DNA from: Gammaproteobacteria bacterium | GTDB lineage: Bacteria; Pseudomonadota; Gammaproteobacteria; UBA4575 | Length of the DNA stretch: 18,936 nt | NCBI GenBank assembly: GCA_027297825.1 | Contig: JAPUHH010000072.1 | Coordinates: 1-18,936, forward strand | Direction of reading: 5' to 3' | Part shown: in pieces, positions 8,123-15,819 of the stretch | Position numbering within the stretch: the first letter of the stretch is position 1 | How the letters are laid out: each line of letters starts with the position of its first letter | Translations under genes and position numbers: made by a program | Notes under the pieces: generated by a model | What the model was told of the DNA's origin: nothing | Seen by the model: the letters and a program-made list of their open reading frames with translations, nothing else | The model's database searches: none

Positions 8123-8506
8123 TCATTTTTTTAATGCTTGCATAGCTGCAATCATCTCTCTGAATGTTGTCATAATTTCCTCTTTTAGTTCAGACTCAAA
8201 GCCTAAGTTTCCCATAGCCGAATTCATACAATATAGCCATTGATTTTTTTCATCCTCATTAAAATTTAAACGCCGATGTTTTAATTCTAACCATTCCGCA
8301 TTGACATACTGCTCGCCAAATAGTTTTGGCCCACCGAACCACTGCGTGAGAAACTTATATAATTTATGCCGCGACATGACTAATTTTTTTGGGTGCATCT
8401 CTAACAGCTTGCGTGTGCCTTCTTCTTTCTCCATCACATCGTAAAATTCATTCGCAATTGTACGAGTAGCGGGTAAACCACCCATCTTTTCAAAGAGTGT
8501 CTGCAT
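8123..8506 (-). CDS. group II truncated haemoglobin
   Basis: A 127-aa 2-on-2 globin of the trHb group II (TrHbO-like) family, cytoplasmic and haem-binding, usually linked to oxygen, NO or peroxide chemistry. Family marks are EFYDVM with Tyr22 at the B10 position, LLEMHPK at 34-40, FLTQWFGGP at 52-60, the proximal histidine in ELKHRRLNF (His77) and NQWLYCMNSAM with Trp90 at the group II G8 position. The usual GHPRLR-type segment before the proximal His is replaced by VNAEWLELK. It starts at ATG 8506 without a clear Shine-Dalgarno sequence, 35 bp after the rhodanese gene and 59 bp before the MotA-like gene, all on the same strand. Translational coupling or read-through from the upstream operon is plausible. 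Confidence 0.92.
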   Translation of the reverse strand: MQTLFEKMGGLPATRTIANEFYDVMEKEEGTRKLLEMHPKKLVMSRHKLYKFLTQWFGGPKLFGEQYVNAEWLELKHRRLNFNEDEKNQWLYCMNSAMGNLGFESELKEEIMTTFREMIAAMQALKK

Positions 8507-8541
8507 ATATTATTGACAGTAATAATTAATGCATCATAATC

Positions 8542-8952
8542 TTATTGCGGCACCACTGTAAGATTATTCCGTTTAATCCAATATATAATACCTTTTTTAA
8601 CATTGTAGACATCTTTATAGCCAGCTACATCAGTGAGATATTTTGCGAGCTGTTTGCTGCGACCGCCCGAATGGCATATTAAAATAACTGGCTCATCTTT
8701 ATTTGCAACCATTGATACTTTATCCAACCATGCCTCTAGATCATATTTTCCTCTTTCATCATAAAACATGATCAGATGACTACCTTTAATTACCCCGGTC
8801 TCTTTCCATTCAACTGTTGTGCGCACATCTATAATAGGAACCTCTTTATCGATAGCATTTTGGAGCTCTACATTATCAATATGCGCTACTTCTGCAGCGT
8901 GTGATGAATACGTAAGTAAAAATATAACACTTAACGTAAGTAATTTTTTCAT
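8542..8952 (-). CDS. periplasmic single-domain rhodanese
   Basis: A 136-aa secreted rhodanese-like protein that can carry sulfur (or act in sulfur/thiol chemistry) on an active-site cysteine. Residues 1-20 form a Sec signal peptide (MKKLLTLSVIFLLTYSSHAA) with likely cleavage after the Ala-x-Ala-like end. The domain shows PIIDVRTTVEWKETGVIKGS near 39-58 and the active loop CHSGGRS with Cys93. The frame is open upstream to a TTG at 8967, and there is also an ATG at 8958. I prefer ATG 8952 because GAGG (8965-8962) is then correctly spaced and the signal peptide begins naturally with MKK. It lies 20 bp after djlA, so it is almost certainly in the same operon. The sulfur acceptor is unknown. Confidence 0.9.
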   Translation of the reverse strand: MKKLLTLSVIFLLTYSSHAAEVAHIDNVELQNAIDKEVPIIDVRTTVEWKETGVIKGSHLIMFYDERGKYDLEAWLDKVSMVANKDEPVILICHSGGRSKQLAKYLTDVAGYKDVYNVKKGIIYWIKRNNLTVVPQ

Positions 8953-8961
8953 ATCCATATG

Positions 8962-8965
8962 CCTC
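8962..8965 (-). promoter_or_regulatory. Shine-Dalgarno of the rhodanese gene
   Basis: GAGG on the minus strand, 9 nt before ATG 8952. It favours that start over TTG 8967 and ATG 8958. Confidence 0.5.
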
Positions 8966-8972
8966 AATGGCT

Positions 8973-9776
8973 TTATTTGCGATGATCTTTAATTAGATCA
9001 TATGCCTTGCTTATTTCTTGCGTCTTATCTGTTGCAATCTCTATCATCTCTTCCGGTAAGCCCTTAGAAATCAATTTATCGGGGTGGTGCTGACTCATTA
9101 ATCTACGATAGGCTTTTTTTACTTCAGCATCCGTAACAGAAGAACTAACACCTAAAATTTTATATGCATTCCTCATATCGGCTGCAGACGAAGGTCTAGC
9201 CCCACTTGTACCTGCAGATTGATACCTACGCTGTTGAGCAAATATCATCGACTCTAATTGTGAAAGTAATGCATGGGGATAGCCCAATACACTACAAATA
9301 TGCTTTAAAATACGTTCCTCGGCTGGATCTTTAGTGCCATCGGCGTACGCAGCTTGCAATTGAATCTCTAAGAACATCTGAATAAGTGTAATTTTACGGC
9401 GACATTCTTGACGAAACTGTTCCAGTACTTCATCTAGTGAAAAATCAGCCTGCTTGCCTTGATTAAATAATTCGATTGCGGCTTGCCTTTGCTCTTTACT
9501 AAGGCGCATCTGTGACATCACCTGTTTTGCCAACTGTATCTCTTCAGGTGATACATACCCATCTGCTTTAGCAATATGCCCCATAACAGAAAAAGTGGCT
9601 GCGAAAAATGCAACTTGAGTACGTTCTTGCGAACCTGGATCAAATCCTACACGACCACGCTGACTTGCAGCTGGCTTATCAAGTTGATGACCAAGAACTG
9701 CACCAATCATTGCGCCTAATGGGCCACCCAAAGCAAAGCCTACACCGCCACCGGCTAATTTACCCCACCAACTCAT
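8973..9776 (-). CDS. djlA: DjlA-type membrane-anchored J-domain co-chaperone
   Basis: A 267-aa protein that recruits and stimulates DnaK at the inner membrane. It has the three DjlA parts in order: an N-terminal glycine-rich membrane anchor (residues 5-31, WGKLAGGGVGFALGG, then AVLGHQLD); a TerB-like helical domain (about 52-178, with FFAATFSVMGHIAKADG and a second acidic site QAAYADGTKDPAEE); and a C-terminal J domain (about 203-267) with the invariant HPD at 231-233. Length agrees with E. coli DjlA (about 271 aa). The start ATG 9776 is preceded by an AAGGAAG-type Shine-Dalgarno sequence. It is 56 bp downstream of the PfpI-like gene and 20 bp upstream of the rhodanese gene. DjlA is typical of Gammaproteobacteria, which supports the placement of the organism. 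Confidence 0.93.
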   Translation of the reverse strand: MSWWGKLAGGGVGFALGGPLGAMIGAVLGHQLDKPAASQRGRVGFDPGSQERTQVAFFAATFSVMGHIAKADGYVSPEEIQLAKQVMSQMRLSKEQRQAAIELFNQGKQADFSLDEVLEQFRQECRRKITLIQMFLEIQLQAAYADGTKDPAEERILKHICSVLGYPHALLSQLESMIFAQQRRYQSAGTSGARPSSAADMRNAYKILGVSSSVTDAEVKKAYRRLMSQHHPDKLISKGLPEEMIEIATDKTQEISKAYDLIKDHRK

Positions 9777-9832
9777 AGCACTATTTCTTCCTTAAGTAGT
9801 AAAACATGATTAATTAAATAGTAAGTAGAATT

Positions 9833-10510
9833 TTAATTACATTGACTTAAGATCGCCCTTGCTACTGCAGCAGAGGATGCCGGATTTTGTCCGGTAATTA
9901 AATTACCATCTACTACGAAATGTTCAGCAAAGTCATCGGCGCTGGTAAATATACCACCTTGGTCACACAACATATCTTCCACTAAGTATGGAACGATTTC
10001 TGTAAGCTGAACCGCTGCTTCTTCGCTGTTAGTAAAACAAGTGACCCCCTTGCCTTGAACTATGCATGAGCCATCTAGATTTTTTGTATGTCGAAATACG
10101 CAGGGTCCATGGCACACTGCAGATACGGGCTTGCCTGCTGCATACATCGCTTCAATTAACTGAATAGAATTTTCGTCTTCAGCAAGGTCCCACAATGGCC
10201 CATGGCCGCCTGGATAGAATACTGCGTCATAATCTTGTGCGTGAACCTCTGCCAACCTAATTGTATTCGCTAAGACAGCTTGGGATTCTTCATCAGTTTT
10301 AAAGCGTCTTGTTGAATCAGTTTGATATTCAGCAGTGTCGCTTATAGGATCCAAGGGTGGCTGTCCTCCTGCGGGTGATGCAAGAGTGATTTCGGCATTG
10401 GCATCTTTAAATATATAATAAGGCGTGGTAAATTCCTCTAGCCAAAATCCTGTCTTTTGATTTGTACTTCCCAATTGCTCGTGTGAAGTCAACACGATTA
10501 AGATTTTCAA
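9833..10510 (-). CDS. DJ-1/PfpI (Hsp31-like) glutamine amidotransferase-fold protein
   Basis: A 225-aa cytoplasmic protein of the DJ-1/PfpI superfamily. Its Hsp31-like members are associated with glyoxalase III, deglycase or chaperone activity. The start MKILIVLTSH and the PYYIFKDANAEITLASPAGG segment are typical. The nucleophile elbow AVCHGP places Cys133 next to His134. FYPGGHGPLWDL at 98-109 forms the oxyanion loop, and the acidic residue near 25-26 (WLEEF) fits the general-acid glutamate. The start is TTG 10510, supported by GGAG 7 nt upstream and by the family's N-terminus. It lies 78 bp after the SenA-like gene and 56 bp before djlA on the same strand. A role in clearing reactive aldehydes fits the redox/stress setting but is inferred. 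Confidence 0.92.
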   Translation of the reverse strand: MKILIVLTSHEQLGSTNQKTGFWLEEFTTPYYIFKDANAEITLASPAGGQPPLDPISDTAEYQTDSTRRFKTDEESQAVLANTIRLAEVHAQDYDAVFYPGGHGPLWDLAEDENSIQLIEAMYAAGKPVSAVCHGPCVFRHTKNLDGSCIVQGKGVTCFTNSEEAAVQLTEIVPYLVEDMLCDQGGIFTSADDFAEHFVVDGNLITGQNPASSAAVARAILSQCN

Positions 10511-10517
10511 TATCGTT

Positions 10518-10521
10518 CTCC
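10518..10521 (-). promoter_or_regulatory. Shine-Dalgarno deciding the TTG start of the PfpI-like gene
   Basis: GGAG on the minus strand sits 7 nt before TTG 10510. No ATG in frame would give a complete first beta strand. Confidence 0.6.
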
Positions 10522-10588
10522 AGAATTAAATTCTTAGGTCTCGTTACAATACAAAAATAACGCTAACGTAATTTTATATTAGGCGCTA

Positions 10589-11893
10589 TTACTTAGCACA
10601 AGTTCTAAACCCTGCAAAAACATCGTTGCGAGCAGGTCCGTAATAATTTCGCCATGTATTGCGCAACATACGACCTCGAGTAGTCCAAGCTCCGCCCCGC
10701 ACTACTTTAGTCTGGCCAAATAATGGCCGCGAGTATTCAGCATACCCATCTGGAGAAAATCCTGGGTAGGGCAAAAAAGTAGACGCCGTCCACTCCCAAA
10801 CATTACCAATCATTTGCCTACAACCAAATGCACTGTCACCTTGTGGATATGCATCTACCGCAACAGTGCCAAGATTGACACTATCGAGATTTGCATGGTC
10901 ATTGCGCAACTCATTCCCCCAAGGAAACACTCTTTTTTGCACCACACCACACGCATGATCACTTGGGTCGCCCGCTGCCGCAAACTCCCATTCGGCTTCC
11001 GTAGGTAAGCGACGATTTGCCCAACTGCAAAAAGCCTGAGCTTCATACCAACTAATATGCATAACGGCATGAGTCGGCTCAAGTATGCCCCATTGATCAA
11101 ATTGCCTGGCAGTCCATCTTCGGTCTGCATCTTTTTTCCAATAGATTGGATGTTCCAACTCATTCTCACAACGCCACTGCCAACTAATATGATCCCAAAA
11201 CTTTTTATTTTGATAACCACCCGCTTCAACAAACTCTAAATAATCTTCATTACTTACGGCATATTTAGCAATTTTAAATGGCGTAACAATTATTTCATGC
11301 GCCCACTTTTCATTATCAAAAATAAACTCACCATTGCGTTCTGCGCCTAGCAAGAACTTGCCGCCTGGAATTTTAATGTCTGTTTGAGCATGCGAAAAAC
11401 TTAATTCACTTTTCTCATTTCCCTGTATATAACTTGGCTTTGAATAGCCCAATGTTTGGCGTGTGTAGGTAAAGGCTTCGTTATGCATATCCTCATGAAA
11501 TAAAGCTAACAAATAATAATATTTTGCGGTGTCATTCAATTCAATACTCTTAAGTTGCAGCAGTTCTGCCTGCAGCACATTATTCATATACTCAAACGTT
11601 TCGCTTAGACTAGGCAATGGCAGCTGCCAACGATCTTCATGCTGAATCGATATCGAATCAAATAGAGCATCCACATCAGAACGAATTGCTTGTTGCTGAC
11701 CTAAATGGCGCAAAACCCACAACTCATGAAAATATGCCGCGTGAGCAATCTCCCATTGCAACGGATTAACTGTAGGTAAAATCGGGCCCAATAATTGTTG
11801 CTCGTTTAACCCTTCTACCAGTGCTAATGTCCTAGAACGCACATCAAGCAATGCTGCGGTTAGATTTCCGATGGTGGCATGATGGTTATTCAT
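10589..11893 (-). CDS. senA: selenoneine synthase SenA (EgtB-like non-haem iron enzyme)
   Basis: A 434-aa mononuclear iron sulfoxide/selenoxide synthase of the EgtB superfamily. An N-terminal DinB-like domain (about 8-150) carries the expected iron ligands: His51 in WEIAHAAYFHE, and His133 and His137 in ALFHEDMHNEAF. A C-terminal FGE-sulfatase domain (about 170-434) shows RLPTEAEWEFAAAG, IGNVWEWTAS, VVRGGAW and the terminal FAGFRTC. EgtB makes the C-S bond in ergothioneine from hercynine; SenA makes the C-Se bond of selenoneine from hercynine and a seleno-sugar. I choose SenA because a SenB-type glycosyltransferase gene starts 75 bp away on the opposite strand and no egtA, egtC, egtD or egtE is visible. 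From this protein alone, EgtB remains possible. The start is ATG 11893 without a clear Shine-Dalgarno sequence. It heads the minus-strand run, 78 bp before the PfpI-like gene. Confidence 0.82.
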   Translation of the reverse strand: MNNHHATIGNLTAALLDVRSRTLALVEGLNEQQLLGPILPTVNPLQWEIAHAAYFHELWVLRHLGQQQAIRSDVDALFDSISIQHEDRWQLPLPSLSETFEYMNNVLQAELLQLKSIELNDTAKYYYLLALFHEDMHNEAFTYTRQTLGYSKPSYIQGNEKSELSFSHAQTDIKIPGGKFLLGAERNGEFIFDNEKWAHEIIVTPFKIAKYAVSNEDYLEFVEAGGYQNKKFWDHISWQWRCENELEHPIYWKKDADRRWTARQFDQWGILEPTHAVMHISWYEAQAFCSWANRRLPTEAEWEFAAAGDPSDHACGVVQKRVFPWGNELRNDHANLDSVNLGTVAVDAYPQGDSAFGCRQMIGNVWEWTASTFLPYPGFSPDGYAEYSRPLFGQTKVVRGGAWTTRGRMLRNTWRNYYGPARNDVFAGFRTCAK

Positions 11894-11968
11894 ATTTTAT
11901 CGCAACGACAACAGCAGGACGAAATGTAGCTAGCTTCAACACCATAACGCAATTATATTCACTCTTAT
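11894..11968. promoter_or_regulatory. divergent intergenic region between senA and senB
   Basis: These 75 bp separate the two divergent start codons and should hold both promoters. A TATATT at 11954-11959 could be a -10 element, but for senB it would give an almost leaderless transcript, and no good -35 is seen. No operator palindrome was found. Confidence 0.35.
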
Positions 11969-12922
11969 ATGAAAATTGCCCTTATTACTCCCGCATTACC
12001 TCACTCACGAGCAGGAAATCGCGCTACGGCGGTAAGATGGAAAAATATCCTTACTGAGCTGGGACATCGAATAGAGTTAAGTACATCTTTTGCTAACGGC
12101 CAATATGATGCCATGGTCGCGTTACATTCATGGCGCAGTGCCGCTTCAATCCGTCATTTCTATGAACAATATCCTGAAAAACCATTAATCGTTGCATTAA
12201 CAGGCACTGACCTATACAAATTCATCAACACGCATCCCAGAGCCACTCTACACTCAATTAAAATCGCTGATGCACTAGTTGCTTTGCACGATCTCGCTGA
12301 TTTAGCTATCCCAAAAATTTATCGCAAAAAAGTGTCCGTCATCTATCAATCCGCAAAACCAATCAATCGAAAGCAAAAAAAGAATAAAAGACATTTTGAT
12401 GTGTGCGTGATTGGCCATTTACGTGAAGAAAAAGATCCGCTACGTGCAGCCTATGCGGTACGCAATCTACCTGATCATTCACGCATACGTGTTAAGCAAT
12501 ATGGTAAGGCGCATACACCCACATGGGCCAAGCGTGCCAAACAAGAAATGAAAAATAACCCTCGTTACCGTTGGTATGGCGATGTTCCACATTGGCAAAT
12601 ACGCAAACAGTATGCAACTGCAGATGCAATGGTGTTGAGTTCAAAAATGGAAGGTGGCGCCAATGTAATTTCAGAAGCTTGTGTAGCCGGGTTACCCGCT
12701 ATATGTTCAGACATTATCGGCTCTATAGGCTTGTTGGGCAAAAACAATCCCGGCTACTATGCCGTGGGTGATACCAAATCTTTGCGTGAAATACTTCTTA
12801 AAATAGAGACAGATAAAACCTTATTAAATAGATTGCAGCAAGCCTGTTTGGCGAAAGCTAACTTGTTCACTTACGAAAAAGAGAAAAATAGCTGGGAAAG
12901 ATTATTGAATAAGCTTATATAG
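11969..12922 (+). CDS. senB: selenosugar synthase SenB (GT-B glycosyltransferase)
   Basis: A 317-aa GT4-like glycosyltransferase of the family first annotated as TIGR04348 and later shown to be SenB. SenB uses selenophosphate and a UDP-sugar to make a 1-seleno-sugar, the selenium donor for SenA. Family marks are the start MKIALITPAL, then DAMVALHSWRSAASI at 47-61, PLIVALTGTDLY at 72-83 (very characteristic), VIGHLREEKDPLRAA at 147-161, the donor-site block SSKMEGGANVISEA at 224-237 and GSIGLLGKNNPGYY at 251-264. Length matches the family. The start is ATG 11969; no strong Shine-Dalgarno sequence is visible. It is divergent from the SenA-like gene, whereas sen genes are commonly codirectional. 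The substrate call rests on family membership plus the senA neighbour. Confidence 0.87.
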   Translation: MKIALITPALPHSRAGNRATAVRWKNILTELGHRIELSTSFANGQYDAMVALHSWRSAASIRHFYEQYPEKPLIVALTGTDLYKFINTHPRATLHSIKIADALVALHDLADLAIPKIYRKKVSVIYQSAKPINRKQKKNKRHFDVCVIGHLREEKDPLRAAYAVRNLPDHSRIRVKQYGKAHTPTWAKRAKQEMKNNPRYRWYGDVPHWQIRKQYATADAMVLSSKMEGGANVISEACVAGLPAICSDIIGSIGLLGKNNPGYYAVGDTKSLREILLKIETDKTLLNRLQQACLAKANLFTYEKEKNSWERLLNKLI

Positions 12923-13026
12923 ATTCTTGTGTTTTATACAATATTGCATTGCTAACTCATTAAAGTAGTCAGCTACTATATACATCATATATATAATTGA
13001 AATAATTTTCCAATAAAGACGGTCAA

Positions 13027-13836
13027 ATGAATAACACGTATAGCTCTTGGACATATATGAATATATTTACTTTTCCCCTCCGATTTCGTAGTAAAACGCT
13101 TTGGTCTGATCCAGCAAGAAAGATCCAGACACTTGAAAGCTTCTCACAGACAGAAATAGATGCGGGTGAGAGTATACTTAGAGCATTAAAATATGTGAAT
13201 AACCCACATTTACGCGAACATCTAAAGCGACATGCAAAAGATGAGCTTCGACATGGAGAGCTTTTTAGAAAGCGCGCACAAGAACTTCGTAAACATCGGC
13301 CAAGTATCGCTAGTATTTCTAATAAACCAGATAGGCTTTACAACTTATCAAGAGGAAATGTGGATGCAGAATTAAACTCACATGGATTTTTTACTAGTGA
13401 CCACTTTGAAAAACTGGGTGAAATTATGTATGTGGCAATGTTAAATATTGCTGAAAAAAAGGCAGAAAAATCTTTTTCAATTCATCGTGACTTAATTCGC
13501 AATGACTTGAAGACATATGCAATTTTTGAAAAAATCCTTAAAGATGAACGCTATCATGTTTCTTATACCAGTAAATTTCTTCAGCAATGGAGGAAAGAGG
13601 GTCGCACAAAACAGGTTAATGAGGCGCTTTCATTTGCCCATGGATCACGACTTCTAAATACACTAACACGTATAAGCTCTAGATTTGGTGAACATATAGG
13701 TCATGCGATTCTGTATATCGTATACTTTACAATTGTCATTCCTTTCGCACTTTTATCTAAGTTCTCCTGCCCATCAAAAGGTTGGAGTTCTCCAACATCA
13801 AAGTTGGATGCAAACCAACTACATTCCCAGTTTTAA
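13027..13836 (+). CDS. ferritin-like di-iron protein with C-terminal membrane segment
   Basis: A 269-aa protein I cannot name. A four-helix ferritin-like domain (about 35-190) is suggested by paired ligand motifs: a Glu in TEIDAGES (43 or 48), E-x-x-H in DELRHGE (Glu73, His76), a Glu in NIAEKKAEKSF (143 or 147) and E-x-x-H in KDERYHVSY (Glu174, His177). That pattern fits a di-iron (or Mn/Fe) oxygenase, oxidase or hydroxylase. After a linker, residues about 222-246 (HIGHAILYIVYFTIVIPFAL) form one hydrophobic segment, so the protein is probably membrane-attached by its C-terminus. This tail faintly resembles the C-terminus of SxtJ-family membrane proteins that usually accompany such carbamoyltransferases. 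It is the first gene of an operon: the carbamoyltransferase begins about 20 bp later. A start at Met11 is also possible. Confidence 0.8.
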   Translation: MNNTYSSWTYMNIFTFPLRFRSKTLWSDPARKIQTLESFSQTEIDAGESILRALKYVNNPHLREHLKRHAKDELRHGELFRKRAQELRKHRPSIASISNKPDRLYNLSRGNVDAELNSHGFFTSDHFEKLGEIMYVAMLNIAEKKAEKSFSIHRDLIRNDLKTYAIFEKILKDERYHVSYTSKFLQQWRKEGRTKQVNEALSFAHGSRLLNTLTRISSRFGEHIGHAILYIVYFTIVIPFALLSKFSCPSKGWSSPTSKLDANQLHSQF

Positions 13837-13856
13837 CAAAGTGCGCAATTAATACG

Positions 13857-15551
13857 TTGGATATTCTTGGTATTTCAGCTTTTTACCACGATGCGGCTGC
13901 AGCTCTCATTAGAGATGGAATTCCTATAGCGGCAGCACAAGAGGAACGCTTCACACGCAAGAAAAATGATCCATCTTTTCCTAATCGCGCTATTAGATAT
14001 TGTTTGCGAGATGGTCAAATAACAGCACGAGATCTGGATTGGGTGGTATTTTATGAAAAACCTTTGCGTAAATTCGAGCGCATACTAATTACGCACCTTA
14101 AGCATTTCCCACGCTCTTCTAGAGCATTCACAAGGGCCATGTTTCTATGGCTAGGGGACCGATTGTGGATGAAAAATCGCATTGCTGCAGAGTTAGGCGT
14201 AGAACCAAGAAAAATTCTTTTTACAGAGCATCACCAATCCCATGCTGCTAGCGCTTATTTTCCATCTCCTTTTAATGAAGCAGCCATTCTAACTGTAGAT
14301 GGTGTGGGCGAATGGGCAACCACTACTTTTGGTATAGGCAGTGGAGATAATTTAGAAATAATTTCAGAACTTCATTTCCCTCACTCGCTTGGCCTCCTCT
14401 ATTCAGCCATAACCGCTTTCCTCGGGTTCCAAGTAAATGAAGGAGAGCAAAAAGTAATGGGTCTTGCAGCTTATGGAAAACCAATTTATCTTGAGCAAAT
14501 CCAATCGCTAATAAATTTTTCAAAGGACGGTAGTTTTGAACTTGATATATCTGCTTTTCGTTATCCTTTTGATCCAGATAAAAGTTTTGGCGATAGGCTT
14601 ACAACCTTGCTTGGAGAAGCACGCGATCCACAGAAACCTATTCTCTATCAAAGTGGAAATAGTAGGCATGCTGATATCGCGGCAAGTTTGCAAAAAGTAT
14701 TAGAACAAGGACTAATAACACTAACTAAAGAACTATACAAACATGCACCATCAAAAAATTTATGTCTTGCCGGTGGTGTTGCCTTAAACGTAGTAGCAAA
14801 CAGAAAAATTTTAGACCAAGGTCCTTTTGATCATATTTTTATCCCGCCGGCACCAGGAGATGCTGGGGGGGCGCTAGGAGCTGCTCTATACGTGAATCAT
14901 GTATTTCTAAACGCCCGAAGATGCTATATACAAGATCATGCATTTCTAGGCGAGACAATAAATACAGAGCCCTTTGAAGGAGCTAGAGAAATTTCTAATG
15001 AGGATGATTTGGTTGATGAAGTAGTTAGCAAATTAATAGAAGGTAAAACTGTTGGTTGGGTACAAGGGAGGTTTGAGTGGGGCCCTCGCAGTCTTGGCCA
15101 TCGCAGCTTATTAGCTGACCCTCGCGACCCTATAATGAAACACCACATTAACCAGAATATAAAACATCGGGAGATGTTTAGACCATTTGCACCTGCAGTC
15201 ACTAAAGAGTGGGCCAATAAATACTTTGCAATGCCTCAAGGCTCAGGTTTGGCCACTCAATTTATGTCGTTATCAATTCCTGCATTACACGAAAATATGC
15301 ATAAAATACCTGCCGCATTACACGTAGATCACACCGGTCGTGCACAGCTTGTAGATAAAGTAGTCAACCCTCTTATCCACAAATTGATTACAAGGTTTGG
15401 TGAAGAAACTGGGGTTCATGTGCTATTGAATACATCCTTAAACCTTCAAGGTGAGCCAATAGTAAAGGGTGAAGAAGATGCAATAAACATGTTAAACCAC
15501 AGTGGAATGGATATTTTAGTTGCAGAAAATCGTATATATGATTCAGTCTAG
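13857..15551 (+). CDS. NodU/SxtI-family O-carbamoyltransferase
   Basis: A 564-aa carbamoyltransferase that uses carbamoyl phosphate and ATP to make a carbamoyl-adenylate and transfers the carbamoyl group to a hydroxyl of a small molecule or sugar (as NodU, TobZ and SxtI do). The N-terminal Kae1-like part starts DILGISAFYHDAAAAL, has HHQSHAASAYF at about 125-135 with the metal-binding His residues, TVDGVGEWATT at 146-156 and GGVALNVVAN at 306-315. The C-terminal carbamoyl-binding domain has VQGRFEWGPRSLGHRS at 402-417 and REMFRPFAPAV at 438-448. The frame is open back to a TTG at 13782, overlapping the previous gene; I prefer TTG 13857 because family members begin with this beta strand. No good Shine-Dalgarno sequence is visible, so the start is uncertain. 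It sits between the ferritin-like gene and the DUF5989 gene. The acceptor is unknown. Confidence 0.92.
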   Translation: MDILGISAFYHDAAAALIRDGIPIAAAQEERFTRKKNDPSFPNRAIRYCLRDGQITARDLDWVVFYEKPLRKFERILITHLKHFPRSSRAFTRAMFLWLGDRLWMKNRIAAELGVEPRKILFTEHHQSHAASAYFPSPFNEAAILTVDGVGEWATTTFGIGSGDNLEIISELHFPHSLGLLYSAITAFLGFQVNEGEQKVMGLAAYGKPIYLEQIQSLINFSKDGSFELDISAFRYPFDPDKSFGDRLTTLLGEARDPQKPILYQSGNSRHADIAASLQKVLEQGLITLTKELYKHAPSKNLCLAGGVALNVVANRKILDQGPFDHIFIPPAPGDAGGALGAALYVNHVFLNARRCYIQDHAFLGETINTEPFEGAREISNEDDLVDEVVSKLIEGKTVGWVQGRFEWGPRSLGHRSLLADPRDPIMKHHINQNIKHREMFRPFAPAVTKEWANKYFAMPQGSGLATQFMSLSIPALHENMHKIPAALHVDHTGRAQLVDKVVNPLIHKLITRFGEETGVHVLLNTSLNLQGEPIVKGEEDAINMLNHSGMDILVAENRIYDSV

Positions 15552-15591
15552 CGTATACCTACTTATGATTATCTAATAGCCCATCTATAAC

Positions 15592-15597
15592 GAGGAG
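15592..15597 (+). promoter_or_regulatory. Shine-Dalgarno of the DUF5989 gene
   Basis: GAGGAG, 12 nt before ATG 15610. The spacing is slightly long but it is the only strong site, and it supports translation of this very small gene. Confidence 0.6.
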
Positions 15598-15609
15598 AAG
15601 CAAAATATT

Positions 15610-15792
15610 ATGAAGCTTGCGGCATCCACTCAATCATTTGTGTCTACACTTTTTGAACTTATTAGAGGATTACATAGAAGTGGTTACTGGTGGTTAATAC
15701 CATTGATAATCATAATGCTACCACTATCTTTAGTTTTCATTTTCGCTCAAACTGTTCCAATTGTGGCGCCTTTTGTTTACACGCTGTTTTAA
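15610..15792 (+). CDS. DUF5989 (SxtK-like) small membrane protein
   Basis: A 60-aa single-span membrane protein. The core YWWLIPLIIIMLPLSLVFIF followed by an AQT segment and the terminal APFVYTLF matches the DUF5989 family, whose members end in an almost invariant APFIYTLF-like sequence. Family members, including SxtK of saxitoxin clusters, are typically encoded beside O-carbamoyltransferases. The function is unknown; a membrane anchor or scaffold for the carbamoyltransferase is a reasonable guess. It begins 58 bp after the carbamoyltransferase stop, has a good Shine-Dalgarno sequence and ends 27 bp before the stop of the convergent SGNH hydrolase gene. Confidence 0.9.
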   Translation: MKLAASTQSFVSTLFELIRGLHRSGYWWLIPLIIIMLPLSLVFIFAQTVPIVAPFVYTLF

Positions 15793-15819
15793 CTGAAACA
15801 TTTCTTTTAGAATCCCTTT

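Noticed and set aside
10855..11232. 125-codon minus-strand ORF inside the SenA-like gene
   Set aside because: It is a shadow frame of the well-conserved FGE domain and has no protein-like features.
10589..11893. Plain ergothioneine EgtB
   Set aside because: Possible from the protein alone, but the adjacent SenB gene and lack of other egt genes make SenA the better call.
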